Assembly (NCBI RefSeq): GCF_900110615.1
Contig: NZ_FOEI01000001.1
Coordinates: 372,001 to 436,000, forward strand
From: Flavobacterium urocaniciphilum
GTDB taxonomy: Bacteria; Bacteroidota; Bacteroidia; Flavobacteriales; Flavobacteriaceae
Direction of reading: 5' to 3'
Length of the DNA stretch: 64,000 bases
The notes under the pieces are model-generated. The model did no database searches, was not told where the DNA came from, and was given only the letters and a program-made list of their open reading frames with translations. Shown here piece after piece: positions 63,070-64,000 of the stretch. Made by a program: the position numbers and the translations under genes. How positions within the stretch are numbered: position 1 is the stretch's first letter; the number at the start of each line of letters is the position of its first letter.

Positions 63070-64000
63070 ATGAAAAAAGTATTTTTTTTCTATATAATTT
63101 TAGGTACGATTTTCTCTTTTGCACAAACGAACGAATACGTTTTAGTTTTTAAAGATAAATCTACTGGGCAACTCATCCAAAATGTTATGGTTAAATTAGC
63201 CAGAACAAATGAGAATTTTATTAGTAATCCGGAAGGTAGAGTAAAATTTAAATTAACGAGTGCCACAAAAATTGATATTTCTCATGATGAGTATAAATCA
63301 ATTAGTCTTACTTCCAAAAAAATCCAACCCAAAGAAAATATAATCGAATTACAGCCTATTGCTCAAGAAATTGAAGATGTTGTAATTACTTCCAAAAAGC
63401 CGAATTTAATTCTTAAAAATTTGATTACGAAATCAATGAAGCAATTAACGGCTCCGATTAATCTGAAAATATATACTAGAGAGTTCTTTAAATACAATAG
63501 TGAATATACTTCATATTCTGATGGTTTGGTTAATTTTTGTTTAAAGGAAAAACCAGACAAATTTGCGGCCGATATTCTAGTTGAACAAAACAGAACCTAT
63601 GCTTTAATCAATAACGAAGAAATAGAAAAGAAAACGCTGAGTTATAACATGTATGATATCATTGGTAATTATTATGATTTCAAATACATAAAATTTTTAA
63701 CAGAGAATAAAGCACATAAGAAATTCGATTTTGAAATTAAAACCGTTCGTGGGAATGATGAATTGTATAGAATGGTAATTAAACCAAAAGCGGAAGTAGA
63801 AGAGTTTTTACCGGAAATAACGGTATTGTATAATTTTGTGAAAAGCATGATTTTAGAGATAAATTATGATGTTGATCCGCAACGAATTGAGTATTCCGAT
63901 GTTTCTAATTTGAAAGTCGTTAAAGGTAAAATATTCAAATCGTCTTTTAATGTTTTGTTTATTGAAGATGGAGAAGATTATTTCTTGGTAAGTTCTAAAG
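63070..64000 (+). CDS. Carboxypeptidase-regulatory-like domain protein, N-terminal part
   Basis: Reading from the ATG at 63070, 310 codons run off the window. It has a signal peptide (MKKVFFFYIILGTIFSFAQ) and a CarboxypepD_reg-like domain (YVLVFKDKSTGQLIQNVMVK, the Bacteroidota beta-sandwich before a plug or other domain), ending EIEDVVITSKKPNLILKNLI. The remaining ~190 residues resemble the DUF5686-type region that follows this domain in Bacteroidota outer-membrane proteins, but the end is missing, so this is tentative. A TATATTTG box lies at 63040-63047. Confidence 0.75.
   Translation, partial: MKKVFFFYIILGTIFSFAQTNEYVLVFKDKSTGQLIQNVMVKLARTNENFISNPEGRVKFKLTSATKIDISHDEYKSISLTSKKIQPKENIIELQPIAQEIEDVVITSKKPNLILKNLITKSMKQLTAPINLKIYTREFFKYNSEYTSYSDGLVNFCLKEKPDKFAADILVEQNRTYALINNEEIEKKTLSYNMYDIIGNYYDFKYIKFLTENKAHKKFDFEIKTVRGNDELYRMVIKPKAEVEEFLPEITVLYNFVKSMILEINYDVDPQRIEYSDVSNLKVVKGKIFKSSFNVLFIEDGEDYFLVSSK

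Overview
The window comes from a low-GC member of the Bacteroidota, most likely Flavobacterium or a close Flavobacteriaceae relative. The evidence is the AT-rich sequence, the lack of obvious Shine-Dalgarno sites, promoters of the TTG-(19-21)-TAnnTTTG type used by this phylum, secreted proteins ending in the two kinds of type IX secretion (T9SS) sorting domain, a PorQ homologue next to cmk, a split transketolase and a 590-residue ribosomal protein S1. No rRNA, tRNA, CRISPR array or complete insertion sequence was seen.

Layout. 1-3.2 kb: truncated (p)ppGpp synthetase/hydrolase, a secreted serine hydrolase and a SpoU-type rRNA methyltransferase, all on the minus strand. 3.3-7.7 kb: two coupled periplasmic amidohydrolase-like proteins. 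7.7-15.7 kb: the Bacteroidota DUF58/MoxR/DUF4350/DUF4129/SpoIIM-like cluster with a divergent RDD gene, ending in a polytopic membrane protein with intramembrane histidines. 15.7-18.2 kb: a lipoprotein and a large T9SS substrate. 18.3-26 kb: surface-polysaccharide genes (FemAB-like GNAT protein, sugar aminotransferase, Wzx flippase, GT2, two tandem GT-C-like proteins, and a convergent glycosyltransferase). 26.1-31.6 kb: Lon, a lipoprotein, a UMF1-type MFS carrier and an M48 lipoprotein peptidase. 31.7-42.4 kb (plus strand): alpha/beta hydrolase, split transketolase, MsrB, PorQ, Cmk, a small possibly frameshifted membrane protein, S1, a T9SS substrate and a fasciclin protein. 42.5-48.1 kb: PheT, Kup potassium transporter, bestrophin-like channel. 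48.4-54.1 kb: an RND efflux operon (membrane fusion protein, pump, TolC). 54.1-57.1 kb: a repeat-rich gap followed by two accessory genes, a PIN-fold protein and an AbiC-like membrane protein, which look like a small defence or toxin module. 57.3-64 kb: RecG, a Dph6-type ATP pyrophosphatase, an M1 aminopeptidase, a conserved small membrane-anchored protein and the start of an outer-membrane-associated carboxypeptidase-regulatory-domain protein.

The most unusual material is not in the housekeeping genes. (i) A palindromic dispersed element occurs three times, each time abutting the stop codon of a gene and always in the same orientation to that gene; one copy sits between the real 3' end of the bestrophin gene and a second, diverged copy of that 3' end. 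(ii) A roughly 110-120 bp MITE-like element with GCCACGAATT ends occurs twice in inverted orientation around the RND pump and fusion-protein genes. (iii) The PIN-like/AbiC-like pair lies beside one of these repeat tracts. (iv) Short word-repeat arrays lie at gene ends, one of which supplies the last codons and stop of cmk.
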